A stretch of 46,274 nucleotides of DNA from CALLPQ01 sp039819545 (GCA_039819545.1 JBCBRS010000021.1:1-46274), one strand, 5' to 3'; positions 25,070 through 34,373 are shown, counted from the stretch's first letter. The notes: a model not told the origin generated them from the sequence alone. Made by a program: numbers and translations.

Positions 25070-26041
25070 TTACGCGGCCTGATCCTCTGTAAACTGACCA
25101 TGTTTACGGTATTGCACCATGTAAGACGGCAAAATCGCCTCGACCGGGGTGGGTGTAATGCCGAGGGTCTCCAGCGTGGCGATTGCGGGATCATCTTGCG
25201 TTACCACATTATCTTTCTTTAGCAAGCGCACCTGATCACGCGTCAAAAACGGATCGAGAAAAGGCAATGCGCCCATCATCTGTCCGCCGAGCCCCATCAG
25301 GGCAGCAATCGAGAACGGCAGCGGCACGAGCGCACGGCGCACACCAATCTCCCGCAACATCAGCTCCATCAGGGCCCGGAAGGTATAGATTTGTGGTCCG
25401 CCCAGTTCAAAGGTCGTGCCCTTGAAGGTGCCAGCCTCCAGAACGGCGCAAATGGCATCGGCCACATCGTCAACATAGACGGGCTGAAACCGCGTTTTGC
25501 CGCCACCGATCAGGGGCAGCGCCGGGGCAATACGCGTCATCGCCGCAAACCTGTTGAAGAAATCATCTTCGGGGCCAAACACGATTGAGGGACGCATAAT
25601 CACCGCATCCGGCACATGGTTTCGCATACGGCTTTCTCCGTCGGCCTTGCTGCGCGCATAAAGGCTTTTGCTCTGCGCATCAGCACCGATGGCGGACACA
25701 TGGACGAGGTTGGTAATCCCCGCCTCGGCACAGGCTGTGGCGATATTTTCTGCGCCCTCAGCCTGGATGGCTTCGAATTTCTGACTGCCCGCCTGAAACA
25801 AGATACCCACACAATTGATCACCGCATCGGCCCCGGCCAGCGCCGCATCAATCGACTGGCGATGACGAATATTGACCTGCGCTAACTGGATCTGGCCCAC
25901 AACGCCCATGGGTTTGAGATGCGTGGCAAGATGCGGGCGCCGCACACCAACGCGCACACGCCAACCGTGCCGGGCAAGCTCGCGCACCACATGCCGGCCC
26001 ACAAACCCTGACCCGCCAATCACAACTGCCAATTTACCCAT
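25070..26041 (-). CDS. NDUFA9-like NAD(P)-binding protein
   Basis: 323 residues from the ATG at 26041 with an AAAGGG ribosome site; an upstream ATG-like start at 26140 is less likely. Atypical short-chain dehydrogenase with a Rossmann motif G9-x2-G12-x2-G15 (VIGGSGFVGRHV), then YARSKADGE as the catalytic YxxxK stretch and RPSIVFGPEDDFFNRF. This matches the complex I NDUFA9 subunit family, which alphaproteobacteria share with mitochondria. In mitochondria it is an accessory subunit at the ubiquinone site; in bacteria the role is less clear. It is convergent with the MlaC-like gene. No other complex I gene is in the window. Confidence 0.9.
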   Translation of the reverse strand: MGKLAVVIGGSGFVGRHVVRELARHGWRVRVGVRRPHLATHLKPMGVVGQIQLAQVNIRHRQSIDAALAGADAVINCVGILFQAGSQKFEAIQAEGAENIATACAEAGITNLVHVSAIGADAQSKSLYARSKADGESRMRNHVPDAVIMRPSIVFGPEDDFFNRFAAMTRIAPALPLIGGGKTRFQPVYVDDVADAICAVLEAGTFKGTTFELGGPQIYTFRALMELMLREIGVRRALVPLPFSIAALMGLGGQMMGALPFLDPFLTRDQVRLLKKDNVVTQDDPAIATLETLGITPTPVEAILPSYMVQYRKHGQFTEDQAA

Positions 26042-26276
26042 GGGCCAACCCTTTATGCTCGCTGTTCGATGTGCGCCTGCATGACGCCATGCATTTGACG
26101 CGGCACTCTTTGCGCTAACGCTTTTCCCGCGCCGGATCAATCGGCCAGAGTGTCTCCCGGCGGGCAGATAAACGTCCCCGCCTTGGTTGCCACCCTCACA
26201 TTACAGTTTGACAAGTGCCAAGCAGTTTCCTATCCCTCGCCGTTCACCAGCGACAGGCGTGAAAGCCCGTCGCCGG

Positions 26277-26363
26277 GCCCAGATGGCGAAATTGGTAGAC
26301 GCGCCAGCTTCAGGTGCTGGTGACCGTATGGTCGTGGAGGTTCAAGTCCTCTTCTGGGCACCA
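26277..26363 (+). tRNA. tRNA-Leu (CAG)
   Basis: 87 nt with acceptor GCCCAGA/TCTGGGC, anticodon stem CCAGC/GCTGG around TTCAGGT (anticodon CAG), a variable arm TGACCGTATGGTCG, T-arm GGAGG-TTCAAGT-CCTCT and encoded ACCA. The long variable arm fits class II tRNA-Leu. Confidence 0.97.
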
Positions 26364-26894
26364 TCTTTTCGCTCACGAATAAGTGCTTCGCAATTTTCTC
26401 CGCCGGGGCGGGCTGGCCGCCCGAGCCGCAGTCGCGGCTCTGATATACGGAATTAAAACTTCCTCCCCATCGGGCACCATTTGTAAATTTTAGGCTTGAA
26501 GATTAACGGAATTTCCGGGTTCGAGAAGCCGTTTTCGCGGGTGATGTCATTGTGGGCGGCATGATCAGGCGTGCCATCATGCGTTTGACGGCATGATTCC
26601 CGTTTTTCCAGTTTACCCAAAGGGCTGTGAGGATTGTCATCACCCGGTGGTAGGTGTCCGAGAACGGTTTATGGGGTTCGAGCATGTCTTCAACCCGTTC
26701 TTGTAAGAGCCGCTTTTCCATGGCGCTCTGGATACTGTCTTCCTCATAGGCCGTCGCCACCTCATCGCAGTTTACCACCGTGAGGCGTTCTATGGGGGAC
26801 CGTTTGGCGCAGGCTCAATTGGGTGCAGGACTTTCGACTTAACCCTGGGGCCAACGGGGAACGCGTCACTTCTCAGCCAAAAAATAGCGATCAC
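26364..26894. other. Intergenic region with one unassigned small frame
   Basis: A minus-strand frame at 26503-26778 (91 codons from GTG) has a coding-like first half with many charged helical residues (AMEKRLLQERVEDMLEPHKP) but matches no family I know and lacks a good ribosome site. It may be a remnant. Nothing else is seen in this stretch. Confidence 0.3.
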
Positions 26895-26926
26895 AAAAAA
26901 CGCCACCGCCGTTTCGGGCGATGGCG
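26895..26926 (-). terminator. Rho-independent terminator of haloperoxidase 1
   Basis: On the minus strand CGCCATCGCC (complement of 26917-26926) pairs with GGCGGTGGCG (complement of 26901-26910) over 10 bp around a CGAAAC loop, followed by six T (complement of 26895-26900). It lies 31 bp after the stop of the haloperoxidase. Confidence 0.85.
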
Positions 26927-26957
26927 CTCTACAAACCGTAATCAGCCTCAAGGGGAC

Positions 26958-28772
26958 TTAGGCGGCAAGGATTGAGCCGTTGACGATGCGAATACGCTCA
27001 CCGTTGAACCGGGTCAGCTGGAAGCCGTCGAACGTGTCGTTGTACGTCGTTGAGTAGTCGCACAGGAGTGTGATGGCCACATTCTCACCGATGAAGTTGC
27101 CGAGCCCGTCGGACCGCCAGTGCATGCCCATGGCATCGCGGCCATGGGTGATATTGCCTACAAGCTTGTTGAGCTCACCGCCAATGGTCAGGTCCGGACC
27201 CGTATAGGGATTAAGGACAGACCCGGATGCATCGGGCTCCACCGGGTTCGGGATTACGAAGTCTTCGTTGAAGATCGCCTTACAGATGGTTGCCCCCGCT
27301 GCGGCAAAGGTCGAGTGCCCACCCGGATAGGCAGGGTGCGCCGGGGAGCCTTCCGGATACCCCATGGGCAGAAGCGCGCGGTCATCGCTGGTCATGCCGG
27401 CTTGCATCACAATGCGGTCCAGAGCCTCTGAATCAAGAATCTCCTGATTAATGTCGTAAGACCGGCGACCACGCAGTTGATTGTTGATCCGGCCAGCATA
27501 GGCCTCCGGGCGCAACCGTCTGTGGGCGGCCCATTTCTGGAACCAGGCGCCAAGCAGGCCAATACGCGGTGCTTGCGCCACCAGATGCGGCAGACCGCCG
27601 CCCCCAAAACTGGTGAAAGCCTGCTGGGTTGCGCCAGCCGTATCAGCAACGGCCGCATACGGAATATTCGGATCAATAGCGTCGGGTCCATAGCCCAGCA
27701 GAATGAACAGCGAATAGAGCGGTGACTGAATCGGGAAGTCGATATGCACAAATTCGCCCAAATCGCGCATGGTGGCAATAAAGCGTTTTGAGCCCCGGAA
27801 CTGGGTCGATCCGGCGGGGTTGCCACCGCGCTGGATATTCAACCACTCATCATAATTGGTCATGAACTGGTTGGCCGTCCCCGGCGTTGGCGTGTCATAG
27901 CGTTGTTCAACTTCGAGCAGGCCAAAATTAAAGGGCTGATACAGCATCTGACTGACCAGCGGGCCCACTTCGGCACCCGGAAAGGTTCCTCGGAAAATGG
28001 TTGCCGGGGTCACCGTGCCGTTGTCGTTAGGGAAGATATCACTGCGTGAAAGGCTGCTCAGCTCTGTGGCCGCCGCCGCGATGGTCGGGTCCGATGTGTA
28101 CTGAGAAAGCGGTACATCGCGTGTGAGTGCGTACCAATAGAGCTCTGCCATTTCAGCGGCCGTTTCCGCGCTGGCAAACGCCGGGGCGGCGTCCATTCGA
28201 TAGCCATTACCGTCGAGGGCCGATTGATCAAAGGAGAATGCTGCCTGGGGCGCCACGAGCGGGACGCGCCGTGCGTTGTTGGGTTCACCCACAATGATCG
28301 CGTCAAAATCTGCCGGATCGCGGCTATTGAGGGCCGTTAGGAAGCTGTTGTAGCTATCCATCTCAACCTCACCAAACTCATTATGGGCGAGGGATTTGGA
28401 GAAGCTGCCGCGAAAATCTGCATACAGAGATTCGTCGCCATTATTGCTTTGAACGTCCGCAGGAAAACGCCCGCCCTGGCGCTGGGCATTGGACGTCCGC
28501 AAGGTCACAAAACTTGCCATGCGGTCCGCGGGCGCCTCGCCAAAGGTCATGCCGGTGAGCGGTGTCTCCGCCTGCACTGGCGGGTCGATCATGAAAGAGG
28601 GTGCATCGGAACAGGCGGTTGCCGCCAGCGTTGATAAAACCGCCGCCCCTTTTAGGAGATCGCGGCGCTGTACGCCGGTGTTGTCGTCTGTGGCCCCCAC
28701 AAGCATGTCGGGTGTTTGTGTGGTTGTCGGTACGGTCGGTGCGACCGACGGCATTTTGGTTTCTTCAGCCAT
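26958..28772 (-). CDS. Vanadium-dependent haloperoxidase, algal bromoperoxidase type (copy 1)
   Basis: 604 residues, ribosome site AGGAGAGG. A twin-arginine signal (QRRDLLKGAAVLSTLAATAC, R36-R37) implies folded export by Tat; C54 could be lipidated. The vanadate pocket follows the Ascophyllum bromoperoxidase spacing: K413 to R421 (KWAAHRRLRPE, 8 residues), H479 and H486 (SPAHPAYPGGH), R545 and H551 (GRDAMGMH). The extra His at 479 fits bromo/iodoperoxidases rather than chloroperoxidases. The Ser that normally precedes Gly-His is Gly484. Such enzymes oxidise halides with H2O2 in the periplasm or outside. Second of two tandem paralogues, with its own terminator. Active halogenation is inference. 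Confidence 0.9.
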   Translation of the reverse strand: MAEETKMPSVAPTVPTTTQTPDMLVGATDDNTGVQRRDLLKGAAVLSTLAATACSDAPSFMIDPPVQAETPLTGMTFGEAPADRMASFVTLRTSNAQRQGGRFPADVQSNNGDESLYADFRGSFSKSLAHNEFGEVEMDSYNSFLTALNSRDPADFDAIIVGEPNNARRVPLVAPQAAFSFDQSALDGNGYRMDAAPAFASAETAAEMAELYWYALTRDVPLSQYTSDPTIAAAATELSSLSRSDIFPNDNGTVTPATIFRGTFPGAEVGPLVSQMLYQPFNFGLLEVEQRYDTPTPGTANQFMTNYDEWLNIQRGGNPAGSTQFRGSKRFIATMRDLGEFVHIDFPIQSPLYSLFILLGYGPDAIDPNIPYAAVADTAGATQQAFTSFGGGGLPHLVAQAPRIGLLGAWFQKWAAHRRLRPEAYAGRINNQLRGRRSYDINQEILDSEALDRIVMQAGMTSDDRALLPMGYPEGSPAHPAYPGGHSTFAAAGATICKAIFNEDFVIPNPVEPDASGSVLNPYTGPDLTIGGELNKLVGNITHGRDAMGMHWRSDGLGNFIGENVAITLLCDYSTTYNDTFDGFQLTRFNGERIRIVNGSILAA

Positions 28773-29027
28773 GATAATGCTATCCTCTCCTGCAACGGCT
28801 TTCAGCCGTGATTGTCATGTCGCCGCAGGACGAAGCCCCAAGGCACACGCCTTTAGCGTGCACATTCCGTGCCGCATTCGCGTGCGCTTCGTGGATGGAC
28901 AGATGATGCCCCCCGGCAAACCCCAAAAAAGTCAAGTGTGACGCCGCAACGCCACGGACACTTCTTATCACGAATGCGTTACCAACCCCATGAAAAAAGT
29001 CGATAAAATTTCCTGAGTCTTGTCCAC
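28773..29027. other. Intergenic region between the two haloperoxidase genes
   Basis: No gene. It follows the terminator of copy 2 and must hold the promoter of copy 1; the sole strong feature is the AGGAGAGG ribosome site at about 28779-28786. Confidence 0.5.
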
Positions 29028-29056
29028 AAAAAAGGGTACCGGCGGCGCCGGTACCC
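29028..29056 (-). terminator. Rho-independent terminator of haloperoxidase 2
   Basis: GGGTACCGGC (29034-29043) and GCCGGTACCC (29047-29056) form a perfect 10-bp stem with a 3-nt loop. The minus-strand transcript continues into six T (complement of 29028-29033). It separates the two haloperoxidase units, so copy 1 is not simply read from copy 2. Confidence 0.9.
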
Positions 29057-29084
29057 TTCTTCAGTGTCCGAAAGTGGGACTTTT

Positions 29085-30881
29085 TTAGTTTGCCAGAATT
29101 CGACCGTTTGAAATCAAAATCCGATCACCGTTAAACCGGGTGAGCTGGAAGCCATCGAAATCATCGTTATACGTCCGGCTGTAATCAGCCAGCAGCGTAA
29201 TCGCGACGTTTTCACCGACGAAGTTACCACGCCCGTCTGAGCGCCAGTGCATGCCAGCACCATCGCGACCGTGCGTGATATTGCCGACCAGCTTGTTAAG
29301 CTCGCCACCAACCGTCAGCGTCTCACTGATATTCTGCAATCCAGTGCCTGCTGCGTTCGCACGAACAGGATTTGGAATCACCGCGTCTTCATTGAAGATT
29401 GCCTTACAGATGGTCGCACCTGCTGCGGCAAAAGCCGAGTGACCGCCCGGATAAGCGGGGTGGACAGGAGACCCTTCAGGATACGCCATTGGCAACAGGC
29501 CAACATCGTCCGATGTCGGCGCACCAGCAATAATTTGTGCCAATGCGTCAGAATTCAGAATCTCTGAGTTCAAATCATAGGTACGGCGTCCACGCATTTG
29601 ATTGTTGATCCGACCGGCATAAACCTCAGGACGCAGACGACGATGAACAGCCCATTTTTGGAACCATGCGCCTAACAGAGCGAGCCGTGGTGCTTGCAGG
29701 ACGAGGTGTGGCAGACCGCCAGCACCAAAACTTGTGAATGCGTCTTGCGTTCCAATACCGAAATTTGCGCGGTTGTAAGGAATGTTTGGATCCAAGAAGT
29801 TTGGATCGTCACCGGCATACCCCAGGAGGATCAAAAATGCGTTCAATGGGCTTTGAACGGGAAAGTCCACATGGACCCATTCCGCTAGATCGCGGCTTGT
29901 CGCGATGAAGCGGTTTTGATTTGCACTGAAGTCCGTTTGATCCGTTGGGGCCGCACCACGTTGAACGGCAAGCCACTCGTCATAGTCGGTCATGAAGTTG
30001 TTACCAACGCCTTGGTTGGGACGTACGTAGCGCTGAACGGTTCGCTGACGACCAAACATATACGGTTGGTACAGGAACTGACTGACGAAGGGTCCAACAT
30101 CGGCACCAGCAAATGTACCGCGGAAAATGTTTCCTGAAGTCAGTGGAACACCACCTGTCAGAAACTCGGTCTGGCTGAAATTATTATTCAAGTCAGCGAC
30201 TGCCGAACCAACCGTAGCATCAGTGTCATACTGCGTGAACGGAACATCACGAACGAGCGCGTGCCAGTAAAGTTCACCCATCTCAACAGCAGTTTCAGCA
30301 CTGGCGAACGCCGGCGCAGGATCAATTCTATATCCATTGGAATCAACCGCTGACTGGTCGAATGAAAACGCCGCTTGAGGACTGACAAGACCAAAACGAT
30401 CAGGGGCCGTAGGATTCCCAACCTCAATAGCGTCGAAATCTGCTGGACGACGCGAGTTGAGAGCCTTCAAAAACGTGCCGAACGAAGAGGGTTCAACTTC
30501 GCCAAATTCGTTGTGAACGAGCGATTTGTGAAAGCTGCCTCGGAAGTCAGAATAGAGCTCTTCGTCACCACTATTAACCGCCGATCGGAAGTTGCCTGTC
30601 AATTCCCGGAAGCGACGGAATTGCAACAAAGCATTATTGTTCCGCTCACGGAAGGCACGAACGGCCCGCGTGATCGGGTTTTGGCCAAAGACGCGGCCAG
30701 CAAGGTTCAGACCAGGCTGTGCAGAGGCACTACCCATGGTGGTGGCACCAGCGGCAAGCGCTGACGTGGCGACACCGGCTTTCAGAACGTCGCGGCGATC
30801 AAGATCGGAAAAGAACTCCGTCGTGGTCTTTGGCGTTGCCGCCTCCGCTGTATCCTGATCTTTCTTCAACTCATCAGACAT
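29085..30881 (-). CDS. Vanadium-dependent haloperoxidase, algal bromoperoxidase type (copy 2)
   Basis: 598 residues, GGGAG ribosome site. Paralogue of copy 1 along its full length. Tat signal R29-R30 (DRRDVLKAGVATSALAAG) with a likely cut after SASA (residue 54). Vanadate pocket: K409 and R417 (KWAVHRRLRPE), H474 and H481 (SPVHPAYPGGH), R539 and H545 (GRDGAGMH). As in copy 1 the usual Ser is Gly (G479). The N-terminal 100 residues and the loop around 240 differ most from copy 1. By eye its G+C is a little lower than that of copy 1, so the pair may not be a very recent duplication. The substrate halide cannot be read from the sequence. Confidence 0.9.
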   Translation of the reverse strand: MSDELKKDQDTAEAATPKTTTEFFSDLDRRDVLKAGVATSALAAGATTMGSASAQPGLNLAGRVFGQNPITRAVRAFRERNNNALLQFRRFRELTGNFRSAVNSGDEELYSDFRGSFHKSLVHNEFGEVEPSSFGTFLKALNSRRPADFDAIEVGNPTAPDRFGLVSPQAAFSFDQSAVDSNGYRIDPAPAFASAETAVEMGELYWHALVRDVPFTQYDTDATVGSAVADLNNNFSQTEFLTGGVPLTSGNIFRGTFAGADVGPFVSQFLYQPYMFGRQRTVQRYVRPNQGVGNNFMTDYDEWLAVQRGAAPTDQTDFSANQNRFIATSRDLAEWVHVDFPVQSPLNAFLILLGYAGDDPNFLDPNIPYNRANFGIGTQDAFTSFGAGGLPHLVLQAPRLALLGAWFQKWAVHRRLRPEVYAGRINNQMRGRRTYDLNSEILNSDALAQIIAGAPTSDDVGLLPMAYPEGSPVHPAYPGGHSAFAAAGATICKAIFNEDAVIPNPVRANAAGTGLQNISETLTVGGELNKLVGNITHGRDGAGMHWRSDGRGNFVGENVAITLLADYSRTYNDDFDGFQLTRFNGDRILISNGRILAN

Positions 30882-31522
30882 TAAATTCTCCCATCATTCT
30901 CTGAGTTACTGGATGAAAGAAGCAATGCTGTTCACGGTCTGTAGTCAGAACGATACCTGTACGCACAATCAAATTATGCATGCTGGTCTCGCCCTGGCCC
31001 TGTCAACCCAAGCTCCAAACACGGCTCTCCCGAGCTGCGAAACAGATGTTTCGCAACAATTTAACAAAATGTACTGTTTGGAACGATGTGCTCACCAGAC
31101 CGATGAACAAACATTGCTCTCCTCTCCGCGGCGGACGCTAGAAGAGGCCGCTATGGTATGTCAATAACCCCCAACATCCCCTAATCGTAGCTGTTGATCC
31201 GCAAAAAGAGGAATTTTCAATTTTCCAGAAATTGCACGTAGAACCTTGCTAATTGTTCACACAGAAAATTGTGAAAATACAATGGCCTAGCTTTTTTCCA
31301 ATAAGAGTGACACGGATCAATGGACGTCACAAAAATTTAGCAGTCTGCGTAAAAAAGGTCGCTGTGCGACAAACAATCCTATTTCTTGGTACACTGATCA
31401 GTTCCCCATGTTTGATAAGACTTAATCAACCGATATTGGATTTTATCAACATTTATATCGAATTGGAGGGCGCTGCGCCCAGGCTTACCCGTCATGGGCG
31501 ACTCAGTACCCGCACCGCCAAC
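30882..31522. other. AT-richer intergenic region upstream of haloperoxidase 2
   Basis: No credible gene. It holds the promoter region of haloperoxidase 2. Dyads seen: TGCGAAAC (31036-31043) with GTTTCGCA (31048-31055), about 160 bp upstream of the start codon, and TTCACA (31256-31261) with TGTGAA (31270-31275). Either could be a regulator site. A TTGACA reads on the minus strand at 31001-31006, but no -10 box at a normal distance was found. Confidence 0.45.
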
Positions 31523-32440
31523 CTACGCTTGTGCTGGCACCGGCAAAGGGCACTCGACAATCATGCCGTCATAGGCTGGCTCAACACCGCCGGGCAGGCG
31601 CGTTCGAAGAGACTGATAGTCCATTGATACATGGAGATTCGTCAAAATCGCTCGGGCAGGCTTTACCCGCTCAATCCAGGCGAGCGTCTTGTCTAAATGA
31701 GCATGGGTTGCGTGTGGGCGTTCCTGCAGGGCATCGACAATCCAGGTCTTTACCCCGCGTAAAAGGTCAAAACTTTCTTCCGGCAGATCCACCACGTCGC
31801 TTGAATAGGCGATATCGCCGCATCTGAAGCCAAGCGACTCAACGCTGCCGTGAAATTGCAGAAAAGGAACGATGGAAAGCGCGCCCGACGGTCCGTCGAT
31901 GTGTGCCCCCTGCCCCATGGCGGGCATCGCACGATGATCAAGAATGGCGGGATAGGGGCTGCCGGGGCTCTGCATGAAACAATAGTCGAACCGCTCCAGA
32001 AGCTCGCCCGCCGTATGCGGATCAATCCAGACGGGTACCTGCGCGCGCTGGGCGATGGCAAAGACCCGCAGATCATCGATACCGTGGGACTGATCAGCAT
32101 GGGCATGGGTATAGAGCACCCCGTCCAGCCGCGCGCACCGCGCCGCCAGCAACTGCGCGCGCATATCCGGTGACGTATCAATCAGCGCGGTGGTTTGTGC
32201 TGCAGGATCGGTGAAAGCCGGGTCATGGGCCGTGCCCGCCGCCACACGCTGGAGGAGGAGCGAACAGCGCGTACGCCGGTTCTTCGGTTCTTGCGGGTCA
32301 CACTTGCCCCAATCGCCGCACCCATCGGGCCCGCCGGGGCGCGGAACCCCGCCGGAGGACCCGCTGCCCAATATCGTGGCCCGTAGAATAGCCGGCCCGG
32401 AATGTTCTGCCTGTTCTGTTTGTTCTGCCGGGCCCGTCAT
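31523..32440 (-). CDS. MBL-fold metallohydrolase, PhnP-like
   Basis: 305 residues. Metallo-beta-lactamase fold of the PhnP-like branch: ILGSGSSGGVPRPGG at the N-terminus, Cys-rich GCGDWGKCDP, NRRTRCSLLL, the metal motif THAHADQSHGIDDLR and YSSDVVDLP. Such enzymes are phosphodiesterases of cyclic phosphate substrates. The ATG overlaps the tatD stop by 4 bp, so it is co-translated at the end of the rlpA-dac-tmk-holB-tatD unit, a gene order common in alphaproteobacteria. The substrate is unknown. Confidence 0.88.
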   Translation of the reverse strand: MTGPAEQTEQAEHSGPAILRATILGSGSSGGVPRPGGPDGCGDWGKCDPQEPKNRRTRCSLLLQRVAAGTAHDPAFTDPAAQTTALIDTSPDMRAQLLAARCARLDGVLYTHAHADQSHGIDDLRVFAIAQRAQVPVWIDPHTAGELLERFDYCFMQSPGSPYPAILDHRAMPAMGQGAHIDGPSGALSIVPFLQFHGSVESLGFRCGDIAYSSDVVDLPEESFDLLRGVKTWIVDALQERPHATHAHLDKTLAWIERVKPARAILTNLHVSMDYQSLRTRLPGGVEPAYDGMIVECPLPVPAQA

Positions 32441-33297
32441 GGCGCGGCGTCCTCTTTTATTGACCCGCGCGATGGCGCATCACCGCCCGGCACCAGTGCG
32501 GCATCTGCGGCGGCGAACAACCGGAAAAAGTTCCGCGTTGTTTGCGCCGTAAAGTCTTCGAGCGGCACCGCGCGCAGGGTCGCCAGAAATTCTGCCACAT
32601 GAACCAGCAGAGCCGGTTCGTTGCGTCGCCCGCGCTTTGGCACGGGCGCCAAGTACGGACAATCGGTCTCTATAATCAACCGGTCCATGGGCGCCGCCGC
32701 CGCGATGGCACGCACAGCATCGGCATTTTTGAAGGTGGCAATGCCGGAAAATGAAATATAGCCGCCCCAGCCATAAACCTGTTCGGCGAGCGCTTTCCCG
32801 CTGGTGTAACAATGCAGAAGCGGCACAAACGGCGCTTTGTCCATGGCTGCCGCTAGCATCTCCAGCATCATCTCGTCGGCATCGCGCGTATGGATAATGA
32901 GCGGCAGTCCGGTTGCCTGCGCAGCCTCGATATGGGCGGCAAAGACAGCCCGCTGATTGGCCTGCCCTGAATGGCCATAATAAAAATCCAGCCCGCACTC
33001 GCCAATGCCCACCACATCCGGCGCGCTTGCCGCCTCAATCAGGGTTTGTGCGGTCAAATCAGCAAAATCATCAGCATAGTGAGGATGCACCCCAACCGAC
33101 CGCCAGATAAACGGATAGCGCGCGGCAATTGCCTTGATGGCGTCGGTATTATCAAGACGGTCAGAAATCGTCAGCATGGCGCGCACATTTGCTTTAAGCG
33201 CCGCACGCACAAGATCCTCAACCTCAGCGCCCTCATATTGCGCCGCATGCAGGTTCACATGACTATCAACCAGAAAGTCGAATGTCTGTTCCGTCAC
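32437..33297 (-). CDS. TatD-family metal-dependent hydrolase
   Basis: 286 residues from a GTG that overlaps the holB stop. TIM-barrel TatD features: GIGECGLDFYY (metal Glu), PLIIHTRDAD (His), LLHCYTSG (His), IIETDCPYLAPVPKRGRRNE (Asp). The first metal motif, usually HxH, reads DSHVNLH, so the second His is Asn. TatD proteins are DNase/RNase-type hydrolases. The HxN change may reduce the binuclear site, though the other ligands are kept. It overlaps both neighbours by 4 bp in the operon. Confidence 0.92.
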   Translation of the reverse strand: MTEQTFDFLVDSHVNLHAAQYEGAEVEDLVRAALKANVRAMLTISDRLDNTDAIKAIAARYPFIWRSVGVHPHYADDFADLTAQTLIEAASAPDVVGIGECGLDFYYGHSGQANQRAVFAAHIEAAQATGLPLIIHTRDADEMMLEMLAAAMDKAPFVPLLHCYTSGKALAEQVYGWGGYISFSGIATFKNADAVRAIAAAAPMDRLIIETDCPYLAPVPKRGRRNEPALLVHVAEFLATLRAVPLEDFTAQTTRNFFRLFAAADAALVPGGDAPSRGSIKEDAAP

Positions 33298-34370
33298 TGG
33301 CTGGCCCCCACTTCACGCATGCTGCCGAGATCATGGGCGAGCGCCTGTAATAGGGAAGCCCTGTCCATATTCAGCCGCTCCCCCCGCTCGCATAACCTAT
33401 TGGTGACTTCCCACCGCCGCACCCATAGGCGGCTGTTGGCCGCCCGGGTCGCACCCTGCCCCGCTGCTTCTCCTGAAGCGTCGTTGGCAACGGCAGCCCC
33501 TCGCGCACGCTCACTCATGATCGCCACGAGACGGTCACGAAAGATCGTCCACTGATCATCCGCGCTTTTTTTGGAAAGCTGTTCGGCAATCGTGCTGACA
33601 CTCTGGCGGGAAAGTGCCGCGGCCAGAAACGCCTCGGCCATCTGCAAAATCTCCGCGCCGTCATTTTCGGCAAGCGCGAGCGCATAACCGGGCCGCCCGC
33701 CCGCCGCCGCCACGATCGTCGCGCGCGCTTGTGCCGAAACGCCGGTTTCGCGTTTTAGAAACTCATCAACCAACGCCCCATCAACGGCGCGCAAATCATA
33801 CCGGCGACAGCGCGAACGGATAGTCGCCAGCAACCGGCCCGGCGCATGGGACAACAGCAAAACCAGCGTATTGGCCGGTGGCTCCTCCAGAATTTTCAAG
33901 AGCGCATTGGCCGCATTCCGGTTCATCTCATCGGCGGTATCGATAATTGCCACGCGGCCATGCCCGCCCGACGCGGTGAGGCTCAAACTCTGGGTCAGCG
34001 CCCGAATACGATCCACGGGGATTTCCGTTTCCAGCCGCTGTTTTTTCTCGTCATAGCGTCGCCGCGCAACGATCAAATCGGGATGGGCAAGACCCGTGAC
34101 CTGACGCACCCCATTATCGGCATTGTCCGTGTTAAGACTATGTCCATCAATAAGAGCGCCAGGTGCCAGCTTGGCTTTTGCGATTTGCGCGGCAAGGGTT
34201 GCCTTGCCGATCCCCGGCGGGCCGGCGAGAATCCACCCGTGCGACAGGGCACCGCGATCCAGCAATTGGCGAAAATGACGGTGCGCCGCGTCATGCCCGA
34301 CAATGGCCTCGCGGCTGAACACCGGGTCCGGCGGCGCGGGTTCGTCTGTGATTTTCTTCCCGGCGGCCAT
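33294..34370 (-). CDS. holB: DNA polymerase III subunit delta'
   Basis: 358 residues. AAA+ clamp-loader domain: VGHDAAHRHFRQLL, Walker A at about 50-58 (GPPGIGKAT), then EIPVDRIRAL, IIDTADEMNRNAANALLKIL and EEPPANTLVLLLSH (sensor 1 and SRC-like RSRCRR). No zinc-finger Cys set is visible between the Walker motifs. Delta' is part of the clamp loader that places the beta clamp on DNA. It starts 3 bp after the tmk stop and overlaps tatD, so the genes are translated together. Confidence 0.94.
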   Translation of the reverse strand: MAAGKKITDEPAPPDPVFSREAIVGHDAAHRHFRQLLDRGALSHGWILAGPPGIGKATLAAQIAKAKLAPGALIDGHSLNTDNADNGVRQVTGLAHPDLIVARRRYDEKKQRLETEIPVDRIRALTQSLSLTASGGHGRVAIIDTADEMNRNAANALLKILEEPPANTLVLLLSHAPGRLLATIRSRCRRYDLRAVDGALVDEFLKRETGVSAQARATIVAAAGGRPGYALALAENDGAEILQMAEAFLAAALSRQSVSTIAEQLSKKSADDQWTIFRDRLVAIMSERARGAAVANDASGEAAGQGATRAANSRLWVRRWEVTNRLCERGERLNMDRASLLQALAHDLGSMREVGASQ

Positions 34371-34373
34371 GGC

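Noticed and set aside
31253..31627. 124-codon plus-strand frame
   Set aside because: Lies in AT-rich intergenic sequence, then overlaps the MBL gene antisense. No ribosome site or family features.
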